NCBI GenBank assembly: GCA_021325675.1
Contig: JAJTCM010000001.1
Coordinates: 124,001 to 188,000 of the forward strand
Direction of reading: 5' to 3'
DNA length: 64,000 bases
Source: Crocinitomicaceae bacterium
GTDB taxonomy: Bacteria > Bacteroidota > Bacteroidia > Flavobacteriales_D > Crocinitomicaceae
Each line of letters starts with the position of its first letter. Within the stretch, counting starts at the first letter, position 1. A program made the translations under genes and the position numbers. The notes under the pieces are model-generated. The model did no database searches and was not told the origin of the DNA. It was given only the letters and a program-made list of their open reading frames with translations. Positions 50,256 through 58,939 of the stretch are shown piece by piece.

Positions 50256-51153
50256 CGTAGGTTCCAAAGGCAAAAATCCGTTTTTGCCAGTAGGTCGACT
50301 GCTCGATATCCGTAATCACAATCCCTTTCGAGGAGCTGGCATGGATCATTCTAAGCGGTTCGCCTTTATTGGAAGCAATAATTCCCACGTGGGAAATCCC
50401 GGAACCGTTGTCAAAGAAAACGAGGTCGCCCATCTGCACGTCTTTCTGCTTGATTTTCACGGCGCTTTCAAACTGGTCTACGGCGCGGCGCGGCAAAGCC
50501 TGATGCAGGGAAGCTTGCATGACGTAAGAAGTGAACCCGCTGCAGTCAAAGCCTTTCGGGTCGTTGCCCGCCCAAACGTAAGGAACGCCTACATATTTCT
50601 TGGCAATTTCAATGATCTCTTCGCGGTTTTTGCGCTTGCCCACGCTTTCGGTAAGGTCGGTGGTCTGAACAATAACCTCTTCCGGTTTAACATTCTTTTC
50701 CAGGACATCCGGTACGTTTTCAAACAAGCCGTTCATCAGTTCCTGCACATATTCGAAGGCCTGGCGGTTGCCCGTACGCTTCAGGTCGGCTGACCAGGAA
50801 ATCAGGTCGCGCTTGAGGGCGGAAACTTCAAAAATATGGGCTTCGAAAACTTTTTTTCCGTCCGAAGAAGATTTGATTTTCAGGAAAAGCTCCCTGGCTT
50901 CATCCAGCGCATTTGTATGCCGTTTGTACCAGTATTCGTTCTGGCTCAGCTGAAAAAGCGCCATACTTTTGTAGAGCGACGGGATTTGTGAATAATCGTA
51001 TTCCGGGTTGTCAAGCAAGCGCTCGGCTTTTTTGAGCACAATTGCATAATGCTGCTGGTCATAAAGCATTTCAAGCTTGTCAAAAGCCTTCACCTGCGCC
51101 CGTCCGGCCGAAGCAAGCAATGAAAAAACAAAAAACAAGACAAAATATTTCAT
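50245..51153 (-). CDS. NlpC/P60 family cell-wall peptidase
   Basis: The start at 51153 (MKYFVLFFVFSLLASAGRAQ) gives a clean signal peptide. The protein of about 302 residues has an N-terminal helical domain (about 25-180) and a C-terminal NlpC/P60 domain (about 185-302). The latter has VGVPYVWAGNDPKGFDCSGFTSYV (catalytic Cys), GDLVFFDNGSGISHVGII (catalytic His) and a third polar residue in RMIHASS. These enzymes cleave gamma-D-Glu-to-diamino-acid bonds in peptidoglycan. The N-terminal region, rich in helical repeats, probably directs localisation. Confidence 0.9.
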   Translation of the reverse strand: MKYFVLFFVFSLLASAGRAQVKAFDKLEMLYDQQHYAIVLKKAERLLDNPEYDYSQIPSLYKSMALFQLSQNEYWYKRHTNALDEARELFLKIKSSSDGKKVFEAHIFEVSALKRDLISWSADLKRTGNRQAFEYVQELMNGLFENVPDVLEKNVKPEEVIVQTTDLTESVGKRKNREEIIEIAKKYVGVPYVWAGNDPKGFDCSGFTSYVMQASLHQALPRRAVDQFESAVKIKQKDVQMGDLVFFDNGSGISHVGIIASNKGEPLRMIHASSSKGIVITDIEQSTYWQKRIFAFGTYVTD

Positions 51154-51269
51154 ACCGGGTAATCTGTGCATAAAAGTATAAAAAATATGAAGCGGGGTTT
51201 CATGCGCTTTAAAATCTAGTGAACAGCGTTGTGTTAGTTAATGTGCCAATGACGGCGAAGCAGCGAAGG

Positions 51270-51340
51270 TTGACAATTCTCATTCTCCATTCTCCATTCT
51301 CCATTCTTCACTCAACACTCATAATTCAAATTGTTAACTT
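51270..51340. repeat. Low-complexity ATTCTCCATTCTCC repeat
   Basis: Four near-tandem TTCTC[A/C]ATTCTCC words lie upstream of the S41 peptidase gene. They belong to the same word family as 34640-34703 and 53878-53950. Confidence 0.65.
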
Positions 51341-51422
51341 TACATAAAAGAACTCCCCGCTCATGTAACTTTTTGAACCTCCTTTCATTTTTGTTGTATT
51401 TTAGTATCAAAATAAATAAACC

Positions 51423-53024
51423 ATGTTAAGATCAATTTCACTTGTAAGCGGTTTTCTACTCACAACGACGCTTTTATTTGCCCAACCGGAGAAACCGATA
51501 AAAAATCCAAACGCACAAAAATTCGACGAGATCCTCACGTATGTCAACAGCTTGTATGTAGACACAGTCAATGATGAACAGCTGACAGATGCTGCGATTG
51601 TGGCCCTTTTGGAAAAGCTCGATCCGCATTCTACCTATATTTCCAAAGAAGAAGTAGACGATGCGAATGAAAAAATAAACGGCAGCTTCGTTGGAATCGG
51701 GATTCGTTTCCAGATTTTAAAAGATACGCTCGTAGTTGTCCAAACGATTCCCGGCGGGCCATCCGAAAAGCTGGGGATTAAAGCCGGTGACCGCATTGTA
51801 AGCATTGAAGGAAAAAATGTTGCCGGTGTTGGCCTCAAGAATACCCAGGTGCGCGAAAAGCTCATGGGTGAAATGGGCAGCAAGGTGAAAATCGAGATCA
51901 ATCGTAAAAACACGAAGAAAACCCTCGATTTTGTCATCACACGCGATAAAATTCCGGTGTATTCCGTTGATTCTTACTACATGGTAAACCCGCAAACCGG
52001 TTACATCAAATTGAACAGCTTCTCCCGCACAACAACGGAAGAAATCCAGAAAAGCATCAAAGAATTGTCGAAAAAAGGCATGCAAAACCTGATCCTCGAT
52101 TTGCAGGACAATGGCGGGGGCTTGCTGTATGCAGCGAAAACCGTTTCCGATGAATTCCTTTCAGATAACAAACTGATCGTTTATTCCGAAGGGCGTTCCC
52201 AGCCAAGACAGGATTTGAATGCAGGCGCTCTCGGTAACTGGGAAAAAGGCCGTTTGATCGTCCTGACAAATGAAAATACAGCTTCCGCCAGCGAAATCGT
52301 TTCCGGCGCCGTTCAGGATTGGGACCGTGGTTTGATCGTTGGCCGCCGGAGCTTTGGTAAAGGACTGGTTCAGCGCCCGATAGATCTCACGGATGGTTCA
52401 CAGATCAGGCTGACAATTGCCCGTTATTACACGCCGAGCGGACGTTTCATCCAAAAACCGTATGACGATCTCGAAGCATACCGCAACGATTACATGGACC
52501 GTTACCTGCATGGTGAATTGTCCAGCCAGGACAGCATCAAATTCAATGATTCCCTGAAATTCCTCACAAAGCTGAGCAAACGTAATGTGTACGGCGGCGG
52601 CGGGATTATGCCGGATGTTTTTGTTCCATTGGATACTGCTTCGGTGACAGAATATTACAAATCCCTCGTGAGGGGAGGCTATTTCAATTCCTTCGGGTTG
52701 ACGTACGTGGAGAAAAACCGCGATAAGCTCATCGCTTCTTACCCGGATTTTGAGAAATATAAAAGTGATTTTTCCGTTGACAAGAAGATGATGGACGAAT
52801 TTTTTGAGTATGTGAAAAAAGAAGACCCGGAGCTTAAGTTCAATGAAGCGGAATTCAAAACCAGCGAGCAATCCATCAAGCTGCGTATGAAAGCAATGCT
52901 TGCCCAGGATTTATGGGGTATCAGCGAGTATTATCAAATCGCAAACGCCGAAAACGAGGTACTCCAAAAAGCCATTCAGACGATTGAATCCGAGATGTAC
53001 GATACTTACGGCTTAACCCGGTAA
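51423..53024 (+). CDS. S41 family C-terminal processing peptidase
   Basis: This 533-residue protein has a signal peptide (MLRSISLVSGFLLTTTLLFAQ) and an N-terminal helical region. A PDZ domain (about 85-175) contains GSFVGIGIRFQI and GPSEKLGIKAGDRIVSIEG. The S41 catalytic core has YIKLNSFSRTT, LILDLQDNGGGLL, the nucleophile Ser in NTASASEIVSGAVQD, and the Lys in RSFGKGLVQ. It is a periplasmic tail-specific protease of the CtpA type. The C-terminal extension of about 150 residues is helical and common to Bacteroidota members. Confidence 0.93.
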   Translation: MLRSISLVSGFLLTTTLLFAQPEKPIKNPNAQKFDEILTYVNSLYVDTVNDEQLTDAAIVALLEKLDPHSTYISKEEVDDANEKINGSFVGIGIRFQILKDTLVVVQTIPGGPSEKLGIKAGDRIVSIEGKNVAGVGLKNTQVREKLMGEMGSKVKIEINRKNTKKTLDFVITRDKIPVYSVDSYYMVNPQTGYIKLNSFSRTTTEEIQKSIKELSKKGMQNLILDLQDNGGGLLYAAKTVSDEFLSDNKLIVYSEGRSQPRQDLNAGALGNWEKGRLIVLTNENTASASEIVSGAVQDWDRGLIVGRRSFGKGLVQRPIDLTDGSQIRLTIARYYTPSGRFIQKPYDDLEAYRNDYMDRYLHGELSSQDSIKFNDSLKFLTKLSKRNVYGGGGIMPDVFVPLDTASVTEYYKSLVRGGYFNSFGLTYVEKNRDKLIASYPDFEKYKSDFSVDKKMMDEFFEYVKKEDPELKFNEAEFKTSEQSIKLRMKAMLAQDLWGISEYYQIANAENEVLQKAIQTIESEMYDTYGLTR

Positions 53025-53056
53025 ATCTTGTTGTATCCCAATAGCGGGAAGTGATT

Positions 53057-53262
53057 TTAACCACATAGAACACATAGTTTGTCATTCAAAAATGGTGTAC
53101 AGCCGGTTCTATACGCAATTACCTGTCGCGCTATTAATAACTGCATGCCCTGTGTTGGTTCAGTATATTCCTTTGTAGAACAAATTCCGGGCTTTCCAAA
53201 GATCACAAGAGTAAATTTCCAAAGGAAAAGTTTCATATTTCTATGTGCCTATGTGGTTAATT
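53057..53262. repeat. CACATAG-type intergenic inverted-repeat element
   Basis: TTAACCACATAGAACACATAG (53058-53078) is matched by CTATGTGCCTATGTGGTTAA in inverted orientation (53241-53260), with one mismatch and one gap. The internal 160 bases carry no convincing gene. The ends match those of the element at 26283-26560. Confidence 0.65.
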
Positions 53263-53289
53263 TATCTTTTTTCTTTGGGGATTTTTCAT

Positions 53290-53297
53290 TAGCTTTG
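53290..53297 (+). promoter_or_regulatory. Minus-7 box (TAGCTTTG)
   Basis: A perfect TAnnTTTG, 15 bases before the ATG at 53313. Confidence 0.6.
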
Positions 53298-53312
53298 AAG
53301 CAAAATTGATTT

Positions 53313-53870
53313 ATGGGAGCTTTAAAATTCCGCGTTTTATTGGATACTGATCAGGAAGCCGAGATTTTCAGGGACATCCTCGTGGATGAAAACGACAATT
53401 TCGAATCCCTGTACCAGGCAATTATCAACTCATTCCGCTTCCAGGGCGATCAGATGGCTTCGTTCTACATGTCTAACGACGAGTGGGACAAAGGTCACGA
53501 AATCAGCCTGATGGACATGAATTACGGCGATGAATCGATAGACGAAAAAGCTTCCGTGATGTCTTCTGCCATTCTCCGCGATTTTATGGAGGCCGACGAT
53601 CAGAAAATAATCCTCGTGTACGATTTCATGCGCATGTGGATTTTCCTGATTGAGCTCATCGGCCGCAGCAATGAGCAGGTCACCAAGCCCGAAACCGTAT
53701 TGTCCGTTGGCATGGCCCCGCCTGAAGATTCACGTATGGCTAATCTCGACGATGAGGACGAAATAGATGGTTTCGATGATGATCTGGATGGCGACGATGA
53801 CGATATCTACGATGACGATTTCGAAGACGGCTACGATGAAGAAGATTTCAAAAATTACGACGACTATTAA
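53313..53870 (+). CDS. IS1096-passenger TnpR-like (pRiA4b ORF-3-like) protein with acidic tail
   Basis: This 185-residue protein matches the pRiA4b ORF-3-like family (named after an IS1096 passenger protein): LKFRVLLDTDQEAEIFRDILVDENDNFESLYQAII, FRFQGDQMASFYMSNDEWDKGHEISLMDM. The C-terminal 45 residues are almost purely Asp, Glu and Tyr (FDDDLDGDDDDIYDDDFEDG), a DNA-mimic-like tail. No transposase or inverted ends are nearby, so the name does not imply mobility here. The function is unknown and the protein is conserved in free-living Bacteroidota. Confidence 0.85.
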   Translation: MGALKFRVLLDTDQEAEIFRDILVDENDNFESLYQAIINSFRFQGDQMASFYMSNDEWDKGHEISLMDMNYGDESIDEKASVMSSAILRDFMEADDQKIILVYDFMRMWIFLIELIGRSNEQVTKPETVLSVGMAPPEDSRMANLDDEDEIDGFDDDLDGDDDDIYDDDFEDGYDEEDFKNYDDY

Positions 53871-53877
53871 TAGCATG

Positions 53878-53957
53878 GAGAATTGAAAATGTAGAATTGA
53901 GAATTTAATTTTCCATTCCCATTTTCCATTTTCCATTTTCAATTCTCAATTAAAAAA
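53878..53957. repeat. Low-complexity ATTCTCAATT/TTTTCCATTT repeat
   Basis: GAGAATTGAAAAT, then TTCCATTTTCCATTTTCC and AATTCTCAATT, form a weak inverted repeat between two genes. Confidence 0.65.
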
Positions 53958-54653
53958 ATGGATCCAATAGGTAAAGCAATACTTGACTACGCTAAATTTA
54001 AAAAACCTGCAGACATTATCGTTTCTTCCGATTTGTGTGAAGACGATATTATTCCTGTAGAGGTTCTTTTCAGGTCGTTTGACGAAATGCCCGAGCTGGA
54101 GAAAAAGGCTTTGTCGCTTTGCAGGGGGAAAGTGCTGGACGTTGGCGCCGGTGCGGGTTCCCATGCTTTATATCTCCAGGATATGGGGATGAGCGTCGAT
54201 GCTATCGATATTTCCCCCGGGGCGGTTGAACACATGAAAAGCAATGGCTTAAACGCCTGGAAAGAGAATTTTTTCGACCTGAAAAGCGAAGCCAAATACG
54301 ATACGATCCTGATGCTGATGAACGGGATCGGGATTGCCGGCAAGCTCTCCAACCTCGAGCGGACACTGGAGCATGCCAAATCGCTGCTCAAGCCGGGCGG
54401 ACAGATTTTGTGTGACTCATCCGATATCAAATACCTGTATGAAGACGAGGACGGTTCGCTTTGGATTGACCTGAACAACGAATATTACGGCAATTTTAAT
54501 TTCTGGATGACGTATAAGAAAGAACGTGGTACACAGTTTGATTGGTTGTACGCTGATTTCGATTCGCTGTTTAAAGCCGCTAAAAATGTAGGCTTGAAAG
54601 CATCGCGCGTTTACGACAAGGACGATAACTACCTGGCGCAGATAACGAATTGA
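53958..54653 (+). CDS. Class I SAM-dependent methyltransferase
   Basis: This 231-residue protein has a Rossmann-type SAM site: LDVGAGAGSHALYLQDMGMSVDAIDISPGAV, then TILMLMNGIGI and LLKPGGQILCDSSDI. The N-terminal 50 residues form a cap that could bind the substrate. The C-terminal half contains several aromatic residues. The substrate cannot be predicted. The next gene starts 31 bases downstream, so it may be cotranscribed with the TraB-like and FKBP genes. Confidence 0.88.
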   Translation: MDPIGKAILDYAKFKKPADIIVSSDLCEDDIIPVEVLFRSFDEMPELEKKALSLCRGKVLDVGAGAGSHALYLQDMGMSVDAIDISPGAVEHMKSNGLNAWKENFFDLKSEAKYDTILMLMNGIGIAGKLSNLERTLEHAKSLLKPGGQILCDSSDIKYLYEDEDGSLWIDLNNEYYGNFNFWMTYKKERGTQFDWLYADFDSLFKAAKNVGLKASRVYDKDDNYLAQITN

Positions 54654-54684
54654 TCCGCCTTAAAACCAAAGTAAGAAAGCAGAG

Positions 54685-55584
54685 ATGAAAACAGGCCTGA
54701 AAATAATTTTATTATTGCTCACCGGGGTTGCTGCGTTCAGCTTTTCTTTCCGGGGAACGACTGACGGCCCTGATCTGCCGCCGGCAACTTCACTGCTTTG
54801 GAAAATCGAGGGGAATGGCTTGAAAGAGCCGTCTTATCTTTTCGGGACGATGCACATGATCCAGAAAGAATATTTTTATTTCCCGCCTTCCCTGGAGAAG
54901 ATTATCAAAAAATCCGATGTCGTAGTCACCGAAATAGCCCTTGATCAAATGGGTGACCAGGACGAAGCGCTGAAACATATTTACCTGAAAGAAGGAAACC
55001 TCTTTGATTTTTTCAGTCCGGAACAGGAAGATACGATCCTGCGCTGGGCCGAAACCAGGCTGATGCTGAAAAAAGACCCGTTTTTGGCGACTTTTGGTAA
55101 AATGAAGCCCTTTGTGATCCTGCAAACCCTGGTGCAGCTTCATTTCTTCGGGAAAACAGAATCCTATGAAATGAAAATCAAGGAAGTAGCCGAAAAAAAT
55201 AAAATCCCTTTCCTGGGCTTTGAAAGTGTTGCCGAGCAAATTTCGTTTTTTGATCAGCTGACGCGTGATGAACAGGCCGAAATGGTCATGGAAAGTATCC
55301 GGGACGAGCAAAAAAACATCGGTCTTCTCATTACAATGCAAGGAATTTACAGGCGTCAGCAGCTGGATTCCCTCCACGGAATGATCCAGGGCGAAAGTGT
55401 CGTTTCGAAACACGAAAGCGCTTTTTTAGATCAGCGCAATCAAAAATGGATTCCCCGGATCAACGAGATTATCCAAAAACAGCGGGCTTTTATCGCTGTG
55501 GGGGCAGGACATTTATCCGGCGAAAAAGGAGTGATCCGCTTGCTTCAGGAAGAAGGGTACACCGTAACGCCAATAGCTTTTTAG
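54685..55584 (+). CDS. TraB/GumN family protein
   Basis: This 299-residue protein has a signal peptide and the TraB/GumN (GxxH) signature: SYLFGTMHMIQKEYFYFPPSLEKIIKKSDVVVTEIALDQ and, near the C terminus, FIAVGAGHLSGEKGVIRLLQEEGY. The Glu of VTEIALD and two GxxH-type His residues are the presumed metal ligands of this metalloprotease-like family (related to Tiki). The substrate is unknown. It is followed 1 base later by an FKBP lipoprotein gene, so both act in the envelope. Confidence 0.88.
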   Translation: MKTGLKIILLLLTGVAAFSFSFRGTTDGPDLPPATSLLWKIEGNGLKEPSYLFGTMHMIQKEYFYFPPSLEKIIKKSDVVVTEIALDQMGDQDEALKHIYLKEGNLFDFFSPEQEDTILRWAETRLMLKKDPFLATFGKMKPFVILQTLVQLHFFGKTESYEMKIKEVAEKNKIPFLGFESVAEQISFFDQLTRDEQAEMVMESIRDEQKNIGLLITMQGIYRRQQLDSLHGMIQGESVVSKHESAFLDQRNQKWIPRINEIIQKQRAFIAVGAGHLSGEKGVIRLLQEEGYTVTPIAF

Positions 55585-55585
55585 A

Positions 55586-56041
55586 ATGAAATACCTGTTT
55601 TTAATTACACTATCCGCCGCTTTGTTTGCGGGATGCCAACAAACTTACAACGAAGCAGATCACGCTTCTTTTGACAAGAAGATCAAACACTATCTGGAGA
55701 AATCCCCTGTAAAATATCGGAAATCCGAGTCGGGCCTTTACTATTTCATTGAGAAAGAAGGGGAGGGCGAATACATCAAGCCCACAGACGAAGTAAGTTT
55801 TGTTTACCAGGGAAAGCTGCTCAACGGAACTATTTTTGACGGCGAAAACAGGAAGAAACCCGTTACTTTCAAAGTTAAAAAATTAATCATGGGCTGGCAG
55901 GAAGCTATGCTTTACCTCAAAAAAGGTGGAAAAATCAAGTTGATCGTCCCGCCGCAGCTCGGTTACGGTGATTACAGCCTGGACGATATCCCGCCAAATT
56001 CCGTGCTTTTATTTGATATGGAAGTGACTGACGTAAATTGA
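55586..56041 (+). CDS. FKBP-type peptidyl-prolyl isomerase lipoprotein
   Basis: This 151-residue lipoprotein has a lipobox (SAALFAGC) and a C-terminal FKBP domain (about 55-151): EVSFVYQGKLLNGTIFDGE, IMGWQEAMLYLKKGGKIKLIVPPQLGYGD and NSVLLFDMEVTDV. It is the short, membrane-attached FKBP type common in Bacteroidota, some of which (GldI, PpiD-like) assist outer-membrane protein folding or gliding. The N-terminal linker (YNEADHASFDKKIKHYL) is helical. It is cotranscribed with the TraB-like gene. Confidence 0.9.
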   Translation: MKYLFLITLSAALFAGCQQTYNEADHASFDKKIKHYLEKSPVKYRKSESGLYYFIEKEGEGEYIKPTDEVSFVYQGKLLNGTIFDGENRKKPVTFKVKKLIMGWQEAMLYLKKGGKIKLIVPPQLGYGDYSLDDIPPNSVLLFDMEVTDVN

Positions 56042-56112
56042 TTGATGTGCTAATGTAATTCTATCAAGCTATTCAACTTATTAGCTCATTAGCATATTAA
56101 CTCATTAAAACA

Positions 56113-57243
56113 TTAGTTTTCCATTCTTAACTCATACCTCGTTCCACCGGAATTACTTGTAAAAATAATTTCCGCATTAATCTGTTCGGAAAGATCGTGG
56201 ATCAGGCTCAGGCCAAAGGAGCTGCCGATTTCTTCCGGCATATTGAAACCATCGCCGTTGTCGGATAAAGTGAGGTGGACCATGCCGTTTTGATGAAACA
56301 GGCCAATCGAAATAGTCAGGTTTTTTCTGATTTTCAACCCGTGTTTCAGTGAATTGTTAATAATTTCGTTGACAATCAGGCCAATCGTGACGGCAGTGCT
56401 GGACTTAACGAGCACTTCTTCCAGGTGCAGGTCGAATTGGGAAGGATTGTTCATGGAGTCGTTCAGGCCGCTGCTCAGTTCTTCCAGGTAAGATTTCAGG
56501 TTTACTTTCAGGTAATTTCCGGTAACATATAGCTGTTCGTGCAGTTTGGATATGGAAAGGATCTGGTTTTCAAAGCTTGTGAAAATTTCCAGGTCGCCCG
56601 GATCGTTAATCGTACGCGACTGGATTCGCAGCAGGCTGATGAGCATCGTGAGGTTGTTTTTAATGCGATGGTGCATCTCAACAAGCAGCGTATTTTTTTC
56701 TTCCAGCGCTTTTTTAAGCTTGAGCTCATAATGGCGGCGCTTATAATTTTCAATGGAAAGGGAAACGATCTGGCTCACGGCCATAGCAAAATTGATCTCG
56801 TCTTCTTTCCAGGTCCGCTCGTTTTTACAGTCTTCGAAGCAAATCACCCCGGCAAGCTTTCCTTCAATCCGCACCGGGATATCGAGAATTGCCATGATCC
56901 GGTTGTCGGCACAGTACGAATCCTTCAGCTCAGAGCTGATCTCATCGGTATAAACGTTGGAAATGGAAATCGTCTGGTCGCTCATCAAATGCGCAAAATA
57001 GCTCGGGATTTGTGCTTCCAGCAAAGTTTCGCCTTTTGAAAAGCTGTCATCTTCAGAGAAGTAGTTCGCAATACATTCAATGCGGCTCGGGTTCTGCTTG
57101 AAAACCCAGATATTCACCCGTTCCAGCCTTAGGCAGGAGCAAAGCCGCTGACCCAGGCGGTAAAGCACATCGTCCAGCGTATCCGTTTCGTTGACGGGAA
57201 GCCTGGAAAGCTCCTCGAACTGCTTATTGAAATTAAGGGTCAT
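56113..57243 (-). CDS. GAF-domain HisKA_2-type sensor kinase
   Basis: This 376-residue soluble kinase has an N-terminal GAF domain (about 20-165; GAF-type core LAGVICFEDCKNERTWKEDEINFAMAVSQ). A HisKA_2-type dimerisation region follows with the phospho-acceptor in VEMHHRIKNNLTMLISLLRIQ. The C-terminal HATPase has NEIINNSLKHGL, SDNGDGFNMPEEIGSSFGLSLI and a G2-like box. The GAF domain probably binds a small ligand. It is the minus-strand neighbour of sucD and resembles the kinase at 58936. No response regulator is adjacent. Confidence 0.88.
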   Translation of the reverse strand: MTLNFNKQFEELSRLPVNETDTLDDVLYRLGQRLCSCLRLERVNIWVFKQNPSRIECIANYFSEDDSFSKGETLLEAQIPSYFAHLMSDQTISISNVYTDEISSELKDSYCADNRIMAILDIPVRIEGKLAGVICFEDCKNERTWKEDEINFAMAVSQIVSLSIENYKRRHYELKLKKALEEKNTLLVEMHHRIKNNLTMLISLLRIQSRTINDPGDLEIFTSFENQILSISKLHEQLYVTGNYLKVNLKSYLEELSSGLNDSMNNPSQFDLHLEEVLVKSSTAVTIGLIVNEIINNSLKHGLKIRKNLTISIGLFHQNGMVHLTLSDNGDGFNMPEEIGSSFGLSLIHDLSEQINAEIIFTSNSGGTRYELRMEN

Positions 57244-57527
57244 AGATGGATTTAAAATTAAGGAAAAAATCGATTAAGCAATAGAAAAAAATGATTAAAC
57301 GATGATTTTTAACGTTTCGGGGGTGAAATGTTGTTTTTCTTTCCTCTTAGAAGCAATAGGATAACTATCGGGAAGAGTGCTTGGTTTTACAATAAGAGCG
57401 GGGTGCTGCCCCTTTGTCCCGCCCGAAAAGGGGAAAGACGTTCCCGTCCATGCAAAAATTTAATTTCCGATTTACTTGCGGGTTCAGATTCAAAACACTA
57501 ATTTTGGGCAACGAAAATTAAATAAAC
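57244..57527. other. Divergent intergenic region between the GAF kinase and sucD genes
   Basis: This 284-base region holds a CCCCTTT/AAAGGGG hairpin (57409-57433), a TTG (57476-57478) and a perfect minus-7 box TAATTTTG (57499-57506) for sucD. The minus-strand gene may use TAATTTTA at 57253-57260. Confidence 0.6.
57499..57506 (+). promoter_or_regulatory. Minus-7 box (TAATTTTG) of sucD
   Basis: A perfect TAnnTTTG with a minus-33 TTG 20 bases upstream. Confidence 0.65.
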
Positions 57528-58406
57528 ATGAGCGTTTTAGTTAACAAAGACTCTAAAATTATTGTACAGGGCTTCACTGGGAGTGAAGGTACATTTCACG
57601 CCGGCCAGATGATCGAATACGGCTCCAATGTTGTTGGTGGTGTTACACCGGGAAAAGGAGGTTCGACACATTTGGACAAGCCTGTGTTCAACACGGTAAA
57701 AGAAGCGGTTGAAAAAACAGGGGCCAATGTATCCATTATTTTCGTTCCGCCGGCCTTTGCAGCTGACGCTATTATGGAAGCAGCCAACGGCGGTATCAAA
57801 GTGATTGTTTGCATTACCGAGGGAATCCCGGTAAATGACATGGTGAAAGCCAAAGAATATATTCAGAGTTACGATTGCCGCCTGATCGGGCCGAACTGTC
57901 CGGGAGTTATTTCCGCAGGTGAAGCGAAAGTAGGCATCATGCCGGGCTTCGTATTCAAAAAAGGTAAAATCGGTATCGTTTCCAAATCAGGAACATTGAC
58001 TTACGAAGCTGCTGACCAGGTTGCGAAAGCAGGTCTGGGGATCACAACAGCGATCGGGATCGGTGGTGACCCGATTATCGGTACAACAACGCGTGAAGCA
58101 GTTGAATTGCTGATGAACGACCCTGAAACTGAAGGAATCGTTATGATCGGTGAAATCGGTGGAAACCTCGAAGCTATTGCAGCGCGCTGGATCAAAGAAA
58201 ACGGAACAAAGCCGGTGGTTGGCTTCATCGCAGGTGAAACAGCCCCGAAAGGACGTACAATGGGCCACGCAGGAGCAATCGTTGGCGGCCATGATGACAC
58301 AGCTGAAGCGAAAAAGCGCATCATGCGTGAGTGCGGTATCCACGTAGTGGACTCACCGGCAGAAATTGGTAAAAAAATGGCGGAAGTGATCGGCGTAACA
58401 GCTTAA
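57528..58406 (+). CDS. sucD: Succinyl-CoA synthetase (ADP-forming) alpha subunit
   Basis: This 292-residue SucD has the CoA-binding N-terminal motif [48 protein letters not shown], and the phosphohistidine loop [10 protein letters not shown] near the C terminus. It makes ATP or GTP from succinyl-CoA in the TCA cycle with the beta subunit SucC, whose gene is not in the window. The length is normal. A strong promoter lies just upstream and a perfect terminator at 58427. Confidence 0.97.
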   Translation: MSVLVNKDSKIIVQGFTGSEGTFHAGQMIEYGSNVVGGVTPGKGGSTHLDKPVFNTVKEAVEKTGANVSIIFVPPAFAADAIMEAANGGIKVIVCITEGIPVNDMVKAKEYIQSYDCRLIGPNCPGVISAGEAKVGIMPGFVFKKGKIGIVSKSGTLTYEAADQVAKAGLGITTAIGIGGDPIIGTTTREAVELLMNDPETEGIVMIGEIGGNLEAIAARWIKENGTKPVVGFIAGETAPKGRTMGHAGAIVGGHDDTAEAKKRIMRECGIHVVDSPAEIGKKMAEVIGVTA

Positions 58407-58426
58407 GCTTTCTCAACATAAGTTTG

Positions 58427-58459
58427 AAGCCCGGATCACGCGATCCGGGCTTTTTTTTT
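58427..58459 (+). terminator. Rho-independent terminator of sucD
   Basis: AAGCCCGGATC and GATCCGGGCTT form a perfect 11-bp stem with a 4-base loop, then a T tract. Confidence 0.95.
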
Positions 58460-58534
58460 GATAGTTAACCGGTAAAAACCTTGAATTGAACCAATTTAGC
58501 AGTTCATTTTATTTTTTTTACTATCTTCGAATCC

Positions 58535-58939
58535 ATGAATGTTCCCGCCGATGCGCTCGAAATAACATGTTACCATACATGGAAAGGCGAGGATGGAATT
58601 GTAAGAACAAAGGTAAAGCCGGGATCTGAGGTAGGCGTGATAGAAGCGCGGGAAAACTCAGCTGCCGTAAACGGACTATCTGTCAATGGGGAAAAATTTC
58701 CTTTGCTGATCGATGCCCGGGGAATTAAATCAATCAGCCGCGAAGCCCGCAACCAGTTTTCTGTGAGAGGGCGCGAAACCAACACCACTTCATTCGCTAT
58801 TATTATCGATTCGCCCTTAAGCCGGGTGATAGGAAATTTTTTTATGGGAATCAACAAACCTGCTGTGCCAACCCGCCTGTTTGAAAACGAAGAAGAAGCG
58901 ATAACGTGGTTGCTAAGCCTAAAAGTGAACAAAAAGTGA
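58535..58939 (+). CDS. STAS/SpoIIAA-like (DUF7793-type) protein
   Basis: This 134-residue soluble protein has a SpoIIAA/STAS-like pattern: a beta strand opening ([18 protein letters not shown]), a central [22 protein letters not shown], then [45 protein letters not shown]. Such proteins in Bacteroidota sit in front of HisKA_2 kinases. The minus-7-like TATCTTCG at 58522 lies just before the ATG, so the mRNA is nearly leaderless. It overlaps the next gene and is translationally coupled to it. Confidence 0.75.
   Translation: MNVPADALEITCYHTWKGEDGIVRTKVKPGSEVGVIEARENSAAVNGLSVNGEKFPLLIDARGIKSISREARNQFSVRGRETNTTSFAIIIDSPLSRVIGNFFMGINKPAVPTRLFENEEEAITWLLSLKVNKK

Noticed and set aside
53079-53309. 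A 76-codon plus-strand frame between the S41 peptidase and the IS1096-passenger-like gene
   Set aside because: It lies inside the CACATAG-type repeat and shows no protein-like pattern.
53313-53870. IS1096-passenger-like gene taken as sign of an insertion sequence
   Set aside because: No transposase or terminal inverted repeats are adjacent; the family is common in chromosomes.
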